This document shows positions 13,532 through 20,944 of a stretch of 35,473 nt of DNA, piece after piece (position 1 is the stretch's first letter; the number at the start of each line of letters is the position of its first letter). The translations under genes and the position numbers were made by a program. Source of the DNA: a virus; the IMG/VR virus record IMGVR_UViG_3300023174_000387, positions 1 through 35,473 of that record. One strand, 5' to 3'. The notes under the pieces were generated by a model, which saw only the letters and a list, made by a program, of their open reading frames with translations, had not been told where the DNA came from and made no database searches.

Positions 13532-14484
13532 TAGAATTCGCTCACATCAATAAGTTGACCACGGAAGTTGATGATACCCTCGGCGTGCTTGCTGACTAGC
13601 TCCGGCCAGAGCGGTTTACTGTCTTTCATCGTTATGACGGCAAACCCGCTGCGCCAGTTGACGGGACCGTCTTCAAGGTAGTCAATAAACTGTGGCCCAT
13701 CAATCTCAGCAAGCGTACCAGTATCTACACCCCATCGAGTCCCATTATAGTCCCCAAACGGCGTGACCTTGAGACTGTGTAGATGGCCGGTGATAGTCGT
13801 GACCCCAGAGTTGACCGTGTTGTTGTGAGTAGCGTGAACGCCGCCCTTGTATCGGTGCTTGACCACTACATTGTCTGACAACCAGCAAGACCAGCACGGA
13901 TGCCACTTGGGAAAATGATCCTTGAGCGCCGTGCCGCCGACCCCTTCAAATTGTGGCGCTGCCTCGGACAAACGCGATTCAAAGCGCGAGTCGTGGTTGC
14001 CTAGCGGCCAGATCAGTTGGGTGTGATGGCGGGCCTTCTCGCAAGCATCCTCAATCTCTTTAAGCGCCGCTTGGCACGCTTCTAGCTCCTGCTTCACGTT
14101 TGGGACCGCGCCCCAATTTATTCTAGCGTGTCTGCTGATCGAACTTCCGTCAAAAATATCGCCGTTGGCGATTACGATATGCGGTTTAAGTTCGTTTATG
14201 GCCCACAGGAGGCCCTTGAAGGCGGTTGTGCGGATACCGGGCCAGAAGTGCGCGTCAGAAAAAATGATGGCAATGCCATCAGTCAAGCCAGCTTCGTGTC
14301 TAGCTTTTTGAATGTGGATTGGTTTGCCAACTGCAAGATTAAGTTTTAACTTATTTTCTAAAGAACGACGCCTAGAATGAACGCGCCGCTCAGAAATCCC
14401 CGTAAATCTGGCAACTTTGACGGGTGATTTAAGTTCTTCCCATATCCGCAAAAACTCTTCGTCGCTGATTTTTTGTGGTTTCAT
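13531..14484 (-). CDS. Metallophosphoesterase with N-terminal HTH-like segment
   Basis: 317 aa calcineurin-like phosphoesterase. Metal-binding motifs are complete: DAH at 77-79, GD at 108-109, GNHD at 162-165, H217 and/or H220, and GHLH at 233-236. The first 45 residues (SDEEFLRIWEELKSPVKVAR ... ISERRVHSRRRSL) look like a helix-turn-helix. Substrate unknown; phage members can be phosphatases or nucleases. It sits directly before endolysin. A stable hairpin lies upstream, and its stop overlaps the endolysin start. Confidence 0.88.
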   Translation of the reverse strand: MKPQKISDEEFLRIWEELKSPVKVARFTGISERRVHSRRRSLENKLKLNLAVGKPIHIQKARHEAGLTDGIAIIFSDAHFWPGIRTTAFKGLLWAINELKPHIVIANGDIFDGSSISRHARINWGAVPNVKQELEACQAALKEIEDACEKARHHTQLIWPLGNHDSRFESRLSEAAPQFEGVGGTALKDHFPKWHPCWSCWLSDNVVVKHRYKGGVHATHNNTVNSGVTTITGHLHSLKVTPFGDYNGTRWGVDTGTLAEIDGPQFIDYLEDGPVNWRSGFAVITMKDSKPLWPELVSKHAEGIINFRGQLIDVSEF

Positions 14485-14539
14485 TCTTCATCCTATTAGA
14501 AGAACCACATCAAATAGCACAGTTTTGTTGCGGTTGGGT

Positions 14540-14564
14540 GACCCCCCGAGGTCATCGGGGGGTC
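14540..14564 (-). other. Stable intergenic hairpin
   Basis: A perfect 10-bp stem GACCCCCCGA / TCGGGGGGTC with a 5-base loop (14550-14554) lies between the acidic small gene and the metallophosphoesterase. No T-run follows on either strand, so it is more likely an RNA processing or stability element, or a weak attenuator, than an intrinsic terminator. Confidence 0.7.
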
Positions 14565-14570
14565 TGAGCA

Positions 14571-14792
14571 TTACTCGTCGGTTTGCTCGTCGATTTCTTC
14601 TTCTTCGGCTTCAACTTCTTCGTCATCAGCGTGAGCTTGGAAGAGCGCGTCGGCGGTCGAAGAGAACAAAGAAGAAAGCGTGAACTCGTTGATGTTCGAT
14701 GCTTTAGCAACGAGGAAAGCCACCGAGAACAGCGCGTTCAGCGCGTCAACTGGCTCAGAATCATTGATCGCGGCAAGGATGTCGTCTTTCAT
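14571..14792 (-). CDS. Small protein with very acidic tail (73 aa)
   Basis: ATG 14792 has a TGGAG site 7 bases upstream, better than the upstream in-frame codon at 14819. Residues 1-50 are helical (NALFSVAFLVAKASNINEF), perhaps amphipathic. Residues 56-73 are almost all Asp and Glu. Such tails can mimic DNA or bind basic partners, but no family is recognised. It lies between the XhlA-like gene and the metallophosphoesterase. Confidence 0.72.
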   Translation of the reverse strand: MKDDILAAINDSEPVDALNALFSVAFLVAKASNINEFTLSSLFSSTADALFQAHADDEEVEAEEEEIDEQTDE

Positions 14793-14841
14793 GTCAGGCT
14801 CCAGAAAAAGGAACTTCATCTTACGAACTGTCGATTACCGT

Positions 14842-15033
14842 TTAATGACCTTTCAGAATGATGGACAGCAACATCATAATGATCGCACCACCGCCTGTGA
14901 TCAGGATTTGCTCAAGGCGCTTAATCCGCGCGTGGATACCGCGCGTCTCTTTCTCGATACCTTCGTACCGGATCGCGCAGACGTCCACGTGGGCGTCAAT
15001 CTTGTGATCAACTTCAGATAATGTAACCATCAT
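14842..15033 (-). CDS. XhlA-like membrane protein (63 aa)
   Basis: Residues 1-40 form a charged helix with a coiled-coil look (HKIDAHVDVCAIRYEGIEKE). It is followed by a C-terminal membrane helix (TGGGAIIMMLLSIILKG, about 46-62). This architecture matches haemolysin XhlA-like phage proteins that assist lysis. Two Met codons in tandem (15033 and 15030) both overlap the upstream stop. It is separated from holin and endolysin by two genes. Role in lysis is inferred. Confidence 0.65.
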   Translation of the reverse strand: MMVTLSEVDHKIDAHVDVCAIRYEGIEKETRGIHARIKRLEQILITGGGAIIMMLLSIILKGH

Positions 15034-16586
15034 GGAGCCAAGCTATTTTCGTTGCCGGAATAAAGAGCATTCAACGCGCCGCGACCTGCAAATACCGGTA
15101 CGTTTGCGCCCGCGCTTTCAATAACCTTTGGCCGCGCCCCAAGACGCATTTGATTAGCCAGTCGGTTAATTTCTTGTTCACGTCGTATTGTAGCCAACTC
15201 ACGCGCGGCGTAACCAGCGCCAGCGGTGTACGCGCCGAATGGACTTACGACTGTAAAGATAGTTGATGCGGGCGTTAACGGCGTGAACTTTCCTAACGTG
15301 CGAAGGATGTTCTGTGTAGTGCCGCCTTTGGCGGCGTCCTTAATAGCTTGCTGTTCGTCCGGCGTAAAGAACCGCATTTTCTTTTCGTTTTTAGCCAACG
15401 CTGACAGTTGCGACGCCATGTTTCCTTCTTTGTTTCCTTGGGAGACGTCGGCGCGTTCGATAATGTCGGTGATTAGCTCGCTTTTCTTCATCTTGGCGTA
15501 GTCAGACTTGGCAGTTTTCCAAGCCTCTAACGCCGCAGGGTCGCGCACTATCAATGCTTTGTTGGGCGCGTTCATCAAATAATCATCAAACTCATCTAGT
15601 AGCCTACTTGCTATCAGACGCTCTTGTGGGTCTGGACTCTTTGCCGCGCCGCCTATAACTTTTCTAAGGGCTTGCAACTCAACAATATCTTTTGGCCGGT
15701 CAGACTTAAGTTGTGCCATCACCGCGTCAATCTTAGGCGATGTGCCTTCAGCGTAGCCAACTTCAGACCGCAGTTTGCTAGGCAGCGTGTCCATGTGCTG
15801 GTTAAATTCTTTCCTAAAAAATTGAAAACCAGAGTTATCTAGCACTTTATAAGCCGCGTCGGACTGCGCTTTCAGTTGCTCAGTTGACGGGGTAGCTTCA
15901 CGTTTTGTAGGCCGCAGACCCGCCGCGCCGCTAACCGCAGTTCCTGCAAGTAGACCGGCCAAAGGATTATCTGTTGCTTCGGTTACGCCTTGCGCCGTAG
16001 CCGCCGAAACTGGCGCGGTGACGATCTGACCAACCGGCGCGCGGGCGGCTTCTTTACCCGCCGCGCCAAACATCCCCGGCATCGCCATAGCGCCGCGCCC
16101 AGTTGCTACCGATCCAACAGTACCCGCAAGCGCGTTGGTGGCCGCACCAAGTACGCGCTCGCCAGAAGTTTCTGGACGAGGGCCGGGGAGAAAGTTTGAA
16201 ATTACTTGAGATGGCATTCTCAAGTTACTGTCGGCAAGACGGTTGTAACCTTGAACTATGACATCGGCAGCGGGAATTGCTAAACCACCAACCAAGCCAC
16301 CTACCGCCGCACCAACTGGACCGAACGGCGCGCCCATCAACGCGCCCGTTGCGGGGCCGATCATCGCTTCGCTTGCAGACCGCCCTACGATACCTGCTTT
16401 CCGTACCGCTTCTTCACCCATTGAGGGCTTAGGCGCAAGGAAATCAAGGATTTCGTTTGACTTATAACCAGACGACAACGCCTCATTAACGCGGTTGTCG
16501 CTCTGTTTTAGAAAGTCAACAATCTCATCGTCGCTGTACCCGCGCCTCCGCGCGGTGTTGATCTGCTCGCGGAATTGTTCACTCAT
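15030..16586 (-). CDS. Internal virion/ejection protein, gp16-like position
   Basis: 518 aa. The N-terminus has two repeat-like helices, RGYSDDEIVDFLKQSD and SGYKSNEILDFL (about 15-50). Next comes a glycine/alanine-rich hydrophobic segment at 70-115 (GALMGAPFGPVGAAVGGLVG), able to insert in a membrane, then helical charged sequence. Position as third of three genes after the tail proteins, and size, match P22 gp16 (609 aa), which is ejected with DNA. No lytic transglycosylase motif is visible. Starts by ATGA overlap with the upstream gene. Assignment is by order and character, not by motif. Confidence 0.65.
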   Translation of the reverse strand: MSEQFREQINTARRRGYSDDEIVDFLKQSDNRVNEALSSGYKSNEILDFLAPKPSMGEEAVRKAGIVGRSASEAMIGPATGALMGAPFGPVGAAVGGLVGGLAIPAADVIVQGYNRLADSNLRMPSQVISNFLPGPRPETSGERVLGAATNALAGTVGSVATGRGAMAMPGMFGAAGKEAARAPVGQIVTAPVSAATAQGVTEATDNPLAGLLAGTAVSGAAGLRPTKREATPSTEQLKAQSDAAYKVLDNSGFQFFRKEFNQHMDTLPSKLRSEVGYAEGTSPKIDAVMAQLKSDRPKDIVELQALRKVIGGAAKSPDPQERLIASRLLDEFDDYLMNAPNKALIVRDPAALEAWKTAKSDYAKMKKSELITDIIERADVSQGNKEGNMASQLSALAKNEKKMRFFTPDEQQAIKDAAKGGTTQNILRTLGKFTPLTPASTIFTVVSPFGAYTAGAGYAARELATIRREQEINRLANQMRLGARPKVIESAGANVPVFAGRGALNALYSGNENSLAP

Positions 16587-18061
16587 GGTTTTTTTGCGCC
16601 AAAGATAGTTTTTAACCCAGCTAATCTATCTTTCTTCTCTTGCTCAGATACAGATTTACCTTCCCCAAGCGCTTGCGGCATGACCGCAGTCGGAGTGTAG
16701 TATTTGTATACGTCACGGGCGGCGGGGTCTTTTTCCATCGTACCTAGCAACGTCTGATGGTTAGACCACAACCGGCCAGCCAAACGTTGCGATACGTTAA
16801 CAACAGTCTGAAGTTCTGCGATAGTCATATCGGCAATATCGCCAGACCGCGCGCGTTCCAGCAACTTGGTTTCCGCGTCTGTGATCTGACCTTGGCCTTT
16901 CAATTCAGCGCGGCTTTGCAAAGTCAAGTCAGCCATACCTTGAATAGCGGTACGGGTGGCGGTCAACTTTTCTTTATCGCCAACGCCGGCCATTTCAAGA
17001 ACTTGAGCAAATTTAGTCCGTATACCCGCGCCCGGACCGGCAATCACGTTGCCGGTGTTAAGCGCGTCCCGCACAGAATTCGCGGCGTTCATGATTTCCG
17101 TAGCACCTTCAGCTTTTCCTAGCGACGCAGCGGCAAGTTTTCCAACAGGTTCAGCCAAACTTTTTCCGGCTGGAGTGTTCGTGGCGCTGACGTTTATGTT
17201 TGTAGTCGGTTTGGTAGCCATTCGAAATTTATCAAACGCCGCTTGTTGCGCGGGCGTCATATTCATGTACGCATCAAACATTCGTTGTTCTGCGGGGGTT
17301 CCTTCTGGCGCGGGAGGCGTCATCATGGAAACGTCGCCCAGCATCAGCAATCTGTTTGGCTCAATAGTTTGCATTTTCCTTAATGAATTTACTTGATCGC
17401 GGGCTTGTTTTGCCGCGTCTTTATATTCTTTAGGGTCTCGCAACGCTTGAATTTCATAAAACCTAGCAAATTTTTCTGCTCTGGCTAACTCGTTTTGTAT
17501 CTGTTGCCTAAACGCGTCAGGAACCAAAGCATTAGATGTTGCGGCGGGAGTAAAATTGCTTCCTCGTTCAGCAGTTCCTACAGTAACCCCCGCCATCCCC
17601 GGCGGCGCGTTTTGAAACGTGCGTGGAGCAGCGCCTTCTGGCCCCGTCTCAAGCAAAGAAAGTTGCGGTGCGGTAACGCGCGACGTTGTTGCGCCGGTAG
17701 TTGGGGCAACTGGTTGATCTTCTGGGTTAAGGTTTTTGTACTCAGCTATTCTATCAATACGATCAAGATGTTCTTGAATTCCGCTTGCAGCCGCCCTAAT
17801 TTTAGGGTTTGGGTGGACAAGCATTTTTGGTATTGCTACCCGCAGTTCTGGCCCACCCTCTTGTGTAATTTGATTTTGTATGTCTGTTAAAAATATTCTG
17901 GATTCGTTTTCATTTGCCAAATCTTGCTCACGGATTTGACGAGACATCCGAGCGTTTTTAATCTGTTCCATAGCCGCCACATCCTGCAAAGGATCTGGCA
18001 TATTAAACTTGGGCGGCTGGTAAGCGTTGACAATCGCTGGATCAAGAGGTCGGAGTGCCAT
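16583..18061 (-). CDS. Internal virion/ejection protein, gp20-like position
   Basis: 492 aa, helical, Ala/Gln/Pro-rich, no membrane segment. A central linker (about 115-175) is Pro/Thr/Ala-rich. The C-terminal third has a segment I associate with phage internal proteins (TDAETKLLERARSGDIADMT, about 397-416, then LAGRLWSNHQ). Its length and order match P22 gp20 (471 aa). It would be packed inside the capsid and delivered ahead of the DNA. Overlaps the downstream gene by 4 bp. Confidence 0.65.
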   Translation of the reverse strand: MALRPLDPAIVNAYQPPKFNMPDPLQDVAAMEQIKNARMSRQIREQDLANENESRIFLTDIQNQITQEGGPELRVAIPKMLVHPNPKIRAAASGIQEHLDRIDRIAEYKNLNPEDQPVAPTTGATTSRVTAPQLSLLETGPEGAAPRTFQNAPPGMAGVTVGTAERGSNFTPAATSNALVPDAFRQQIQNELARAEKFARFYEIQALRDPKEYKDAAKQARDQVNSLRKMQTIEPNRLLMLGDVSMMTPPAPEGTPAEQRMFDAYMNMTPAQQAAFDKFRMATKPTTNINVSATNTPAGKSLAEPVGKLAAASLGKAEGATEIMNAANSVRDALNTGNVIAGPGAGIRTKFAQVLEMAGVGDKEKLTATRTAIQGMADLTLQSRAELKGQGQITDAETKLLERARSGDIADMTIAELQTVVNVSQRLAGRLWSNHQTLLGTMEKDPAARDVYKYYTPTAVMPQALGEGKSVSEQEKKDRLAGLKTIFGAKKP

Positions 18062-18066
18062 GATTG

Positions 18067-18744
18067 TTACCTATTTTCAATTGGCGCTGGAGTCCTGCCG
18101 TAGAAATCAGCCAACGCATTTGTGCGCTGCCCGTATTGATACATCTGTCCAGCTTGACCAAGTGCTTGATTCAAAGCGTTTTGACCACCAAGATACCCAG
18201 AAGCTCTAGCGCTTGCAACATCTTGTAGGTTCTGACCTGTCTGAGCGCCAAACGCGCCCGCCGCGCCGGTTAACGTACCTGCTGCTGTTTGACCTATTCC
18301 GGCCAATGATTGCAATGGTTGCAACCGCGCCGCTCGTTCAATTTGGGCGCGGTTAAAAGCGTTTTGAAATTCTTGTGAACCTAATTCTTGACCGTAGCGT
18401 TGCGCCCCTTTGAGCGTTGCGCCAGACAATAACCCACCGCGAGCAGCGGCAGTACGATCCAATGCTTTCATTCCCTCAGTTAATCTAAATTGATAGCCAG
18501 GGTCTTGCGTAAACTGATCCATGCCAAACGGCGTGTAGTTCATGGACAGAGGAAGCAGCTTATTAAGTGCTTCTTCGCCCGCTTTACGCCACGGCTCTTG
18601 CAGTTCAAGTTGCTTGTTGAACATCCGTTCTTGAGCATCTTGCGCCGATTGAGTCGCTTGCGCTTGTACATCGGCAGCTCTACTTGCGGCTCTAGAACCC
18701 ATGTATCCAGAAGCAAGAGAAGCCGCAGCTATCATCCAAGGCAT
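18067..18744 (-). CDS. DNA transfer/ejection protein, gp7-like
   Basis: 225 aa. The N-terminus MPWMIAAASLASGYMGSRAA is a small hydrophobic helix. The conserved-looking core QDPGYQFRLTEGMKALDRTA, followed by ARGGLLSG, is typical of podoviral DNA-transfer proteins; the C-terminus is Gly/Ala/Gln-rich and repetitive. Length is close to P22 gp7 (229 aa), and it is first of the three ejection genes, in the P22 order. It probably helps form the channel across the envelope. Confidence 0.78.
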   Translation of the reverse strand: MPWMIAAASLASGYMGSRAASRAADVQAQATQSAQDAQERMFNKQLELQEPWRKAGEEALNKLLPLSMNYTPFGMDQFTQDPGYQFRLTEGMKALDRTAAARGGLLSGATLKGAQRYGQELGSQEFQNAFNRAQIERAARLQPLQSLAGIGQTAAGTLTGAAGAFGAQTGQNLQDVASARASGYLGGQNALNQALGQAGQMYQYGQRTNALADFYGRTPAPIENR

Positions 18745-18745
18745 T

Positions 18746-19090
18746 TCAATACTCCTTTTTCAGAGTTTGCAATACATTTGCAAACTCTGTCATGTTTGCT
18801 GGTTGAATCAGCGCGTCATCAATTTCGTTTTCATCTGTGCAGTCTGTAGCGTGAATGCAGTACCAAACGGCATCGGTCAAAGTCTTAACGCCGTGGTGCT
18901 TATTGGCTTCAATCGTAAAACACGCGGGGGCGTTGACAACAGACGTTTTCCCATCCACCACCACTTCTACAGACCCACTAGCCAAAATTGAAAGATGGTC
19001 ATACTTGTGGGCGTGTTGAACCAACACATGACCCGCCGGTATGCGCGACTCTTTGGCGTAGACGCCGGGGCCGAAAAAATGTTGAATCAT
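18746..19090 (-). CDS. Cupin-fold protein
   Basis: 114 aa. A single cupin core is visible: PAGHVLVQHAHKYDHLSILA (about 18-37) supplies two or three His of motif 1, and SVEVVVDGKT plus FTIEANKHHGVKTLTD supply the second strand pair and a further His. Cupins bind a metal and often small ligands. In a tail operon it may be a virion or assembly protein rather than an enzyme. It starts by ATGA overlap with the upstream spike and precedes the ejection genes. Substrate unknown. Confidence 0.78.
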   Translation of the reverse strand: MIQHFFGPGVYAKESRIPAGHVLVQHAHKYDHLSILASGSVEVVVDGKTSVVNAPACFTIEANKHHGVKTLTDAVWYCIHATDCTDENEIDDALIQPANMTEFANVLQTLKKEY

Positions 19091-20943
19091 CCGATCTTCC
19101 AGTTCGTACCATCATAGTATACGGGTACGTTATTGCTGCCGCCACCAACAACCGTGCTGGCAAACGTCGTAGCGGTAGCGTCCGTGACCATAGCAACCCA
19201 TCCCTTGACGGGGCTGGCTGGCAACGTAGCAACGGTGTAGGTCTTGAGTTTGAACGGGATAAGCGAGTCAACAGAATCCGCACCGATATCAAATACCTCA
19301 ACGCCGCCGATGTAGAACCGCAGTTTCCTTGGCGACGTTCGATTGTGTACGATGTAATCGTTGGGGTAAAAATTGATCTGCGATGTGCCGTTGGCAAGCG
19401 TCTTGTCGCCGCCAAGGTTCATATAGAAATAGTCATCAACCGCTTGACGAGGCGCAAGATTCCAAACAGCCCCGTTGCTAACGCCGCTTGTGTTGTCAGT
19501 TAAGCATACGTTGCCTGACATCAACAAGGGACCAGCGGTCGTGTTGTTGATCCCATAACCTCCGTTAGCGATCAGTTTGCCGCCCGTCACGCGCACGTTG
19601 TAACTGTCAATGCTTGGATCAACGTACATTCCATCGCTGGCTGCACCTGTAACATACGTCCCTACAAAATCATAGTCCACACCACATTTAACTTGAATAG
19701 CCGCACCCAACGAATAGTCAACCGCCAGTTGGTTGAATCTACCAATCGCCGGGAAAAACGCTGGTTGGGTTGTGATCGGAGTAGTTGCAACAGATTGGCT
19801 GACAGAAACGGTGTAAGTTGTTGAATTTATTACACTTGCGATAGTAGTGCCAGAAGTTACGCCGGTTCCGTAAATTAACATTCCGACCACAATCGGGTTG
19901 GTTGGAGAAGTTGTAAGCGTCAAAGTTGTACCGGCAATTGTTCCGCTTGTTACTGACTTGTACCCACCAACCGTGTTTTGGATCACCGCTCCATATGAAG
20001 TTCTTGTAATTATCCCGCCACTTTCGGTAGCGCAAACAATATCTAAACGGTTTGTACTCAGGCTATGACAATTTCCGTCCCATTCAAGACCATAATAACC
20101 AGTACCGGGGCGAAGCACACAAAAATTAAGGGCAAGAATGTCCGACCGTTTGGCGGCGTCGCCGTACCACTTGATGCCCGGGCCGCGAATGATGCCCCAC
20201 ATCCATTGCACTTCAACTACATTAGCTTGCTCAACGTACAAACCACCAAAAGCGTCATACATATACAGACGCTCAATCGTTACTCGATCTGCGTTGCTGA
20301 TGTAGATAGCGTAGCCTGAAGTCTGCCCCGGCGAGTTGAAGTTGAGCGATAATTTAACGCCTTTGCTTGACCCACCAAGGTTGACACCATTGATTGCCCC
20401 CGAGGTTTTAAGATAACCAGGGCCACCCAACCATTGGTTGTTTGTGGTAATTGATAGCGCGGTGGTATGCAAGTAGGTCTTACCAGCCGCAAGATAAACG
20501 TCGCGCCCAGTATTGATTGCGTTCTGTAGCGCGGTCGTGTCGTTGGTCGTACCGTCGCCAGCAGCGCCAAAGTCTTCTGGGTAAACGCAACCCAGACGCA
20601 GTTTAGCTTGAACAGTCTCAGTAACTGCACCCGTGCCAGATTCAACGTAAGTAATATTGGCCGAACTGGTCAGAACCGAGATGTTGTCAACGGTCCAAAT
20701 TTCTACATCACTTGTGTTTGCAAGTTTAAACTTGTACGAAGACGTACCCAACCAGATGCTGCACTCGCCGCGACTGTCCAGAATGACTGGGTTGGAATTC
20801 GCCGTGTTGCCGGTGTAGTCCGTGTAGGTCGTAAGCGGCGTGGTGGTTCCGGCTGCGTAGGTGTAAACCTTGCCGCCCGACAACGGCACACCGTTGTTGT
20901 CCAGAAATTGCAGCTTTGGTTGCGGCGAGATGTAGGTGGTCAT
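19087..20943 (-). CDS. Tailspike/fibre with beta-helix (spike 2)
   Basis: 618 aa from ATG 20943, placed 2 bp after the previous stop; the longer frame to 21126 reads through the previous gene. Residues 1-100 form a virion-attachment domain common in fibres (ISPQPKLQFLDNNGVPLSGG). DFGAAGDGTTNDTTALQNAI (124-143) is the start of a pectate-lyase-type beta-helix, likely polysaccharide-binding or -degrading. Residues about 180-310 and 400-510 align with spike 1, interrupted by an insert at about 329-397. The C-terminus (YTVATLP ... TVVGGGSNNVPVYYDGTNW) matches that of spike 1. Probably a receptor-binding depolymerase; no catalytic residues assigned. Confidence 0.85.
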   Translation of the reverse strand: MTTYISPQPKLQFLDNNGVPLSGGKVYTYAAGTTTPLTTYTDYTGNTANSNPVILDSRGECSIWLGTSSYKFKLANTSDVEIWTVDNISVLTSSANITYVESGTGAVTETVQAKLRLGCVYPEDFGAAGDGTTNDTTALQNAINTGRDVYLAAGKTYLHTTALSITTNNQWLGGPGYLKTSGAINGVNLGGSSKGVKLSLNFNSPGQTSGYAIYISNADRVTIERLYMYDAFGGLYVEQANVVEVQWMWGIIRGPGIKWYGDAAKRSDILALNFCVLRPGTGYYGLEWDGNCHSLSTNRLDIVCATESGGIITRTSYGAVIQNTVGGYKSVTSGTIAGTTLTLTTSPTNPIVVGMLIYGTGVTSGTTIASVINSTTYTVSVSQSVATTPITTQPAFFPAIGRFNQLAVDYSLGAAIQVKCGVDYDFVGTYVTGAASDGMYVDPSIDSYNVRVTGGKLIANGGYGINNTTAGPLLMSGNVCLTDNTSGVSNGAVWNLAPRQAVDDYFYMNLGGDKTLANGTSQINFYPNDYIVHNRTSPRKLRFYIGGVEVFDIGADSVDSLIPFKLKTYTVATLPASPVKGWVAMVTDATATTFASTVVGGGSNNVPVYYDGTNWKIG

Positions 20944-20944
20944 A

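Noticed and set aside
18988-19503. 171-aa plus-strand frame
   Set aside because: Antisense to the cupin and spike 2 ends; composition is that of a shadow frame and no plus-strand promoter is visible.
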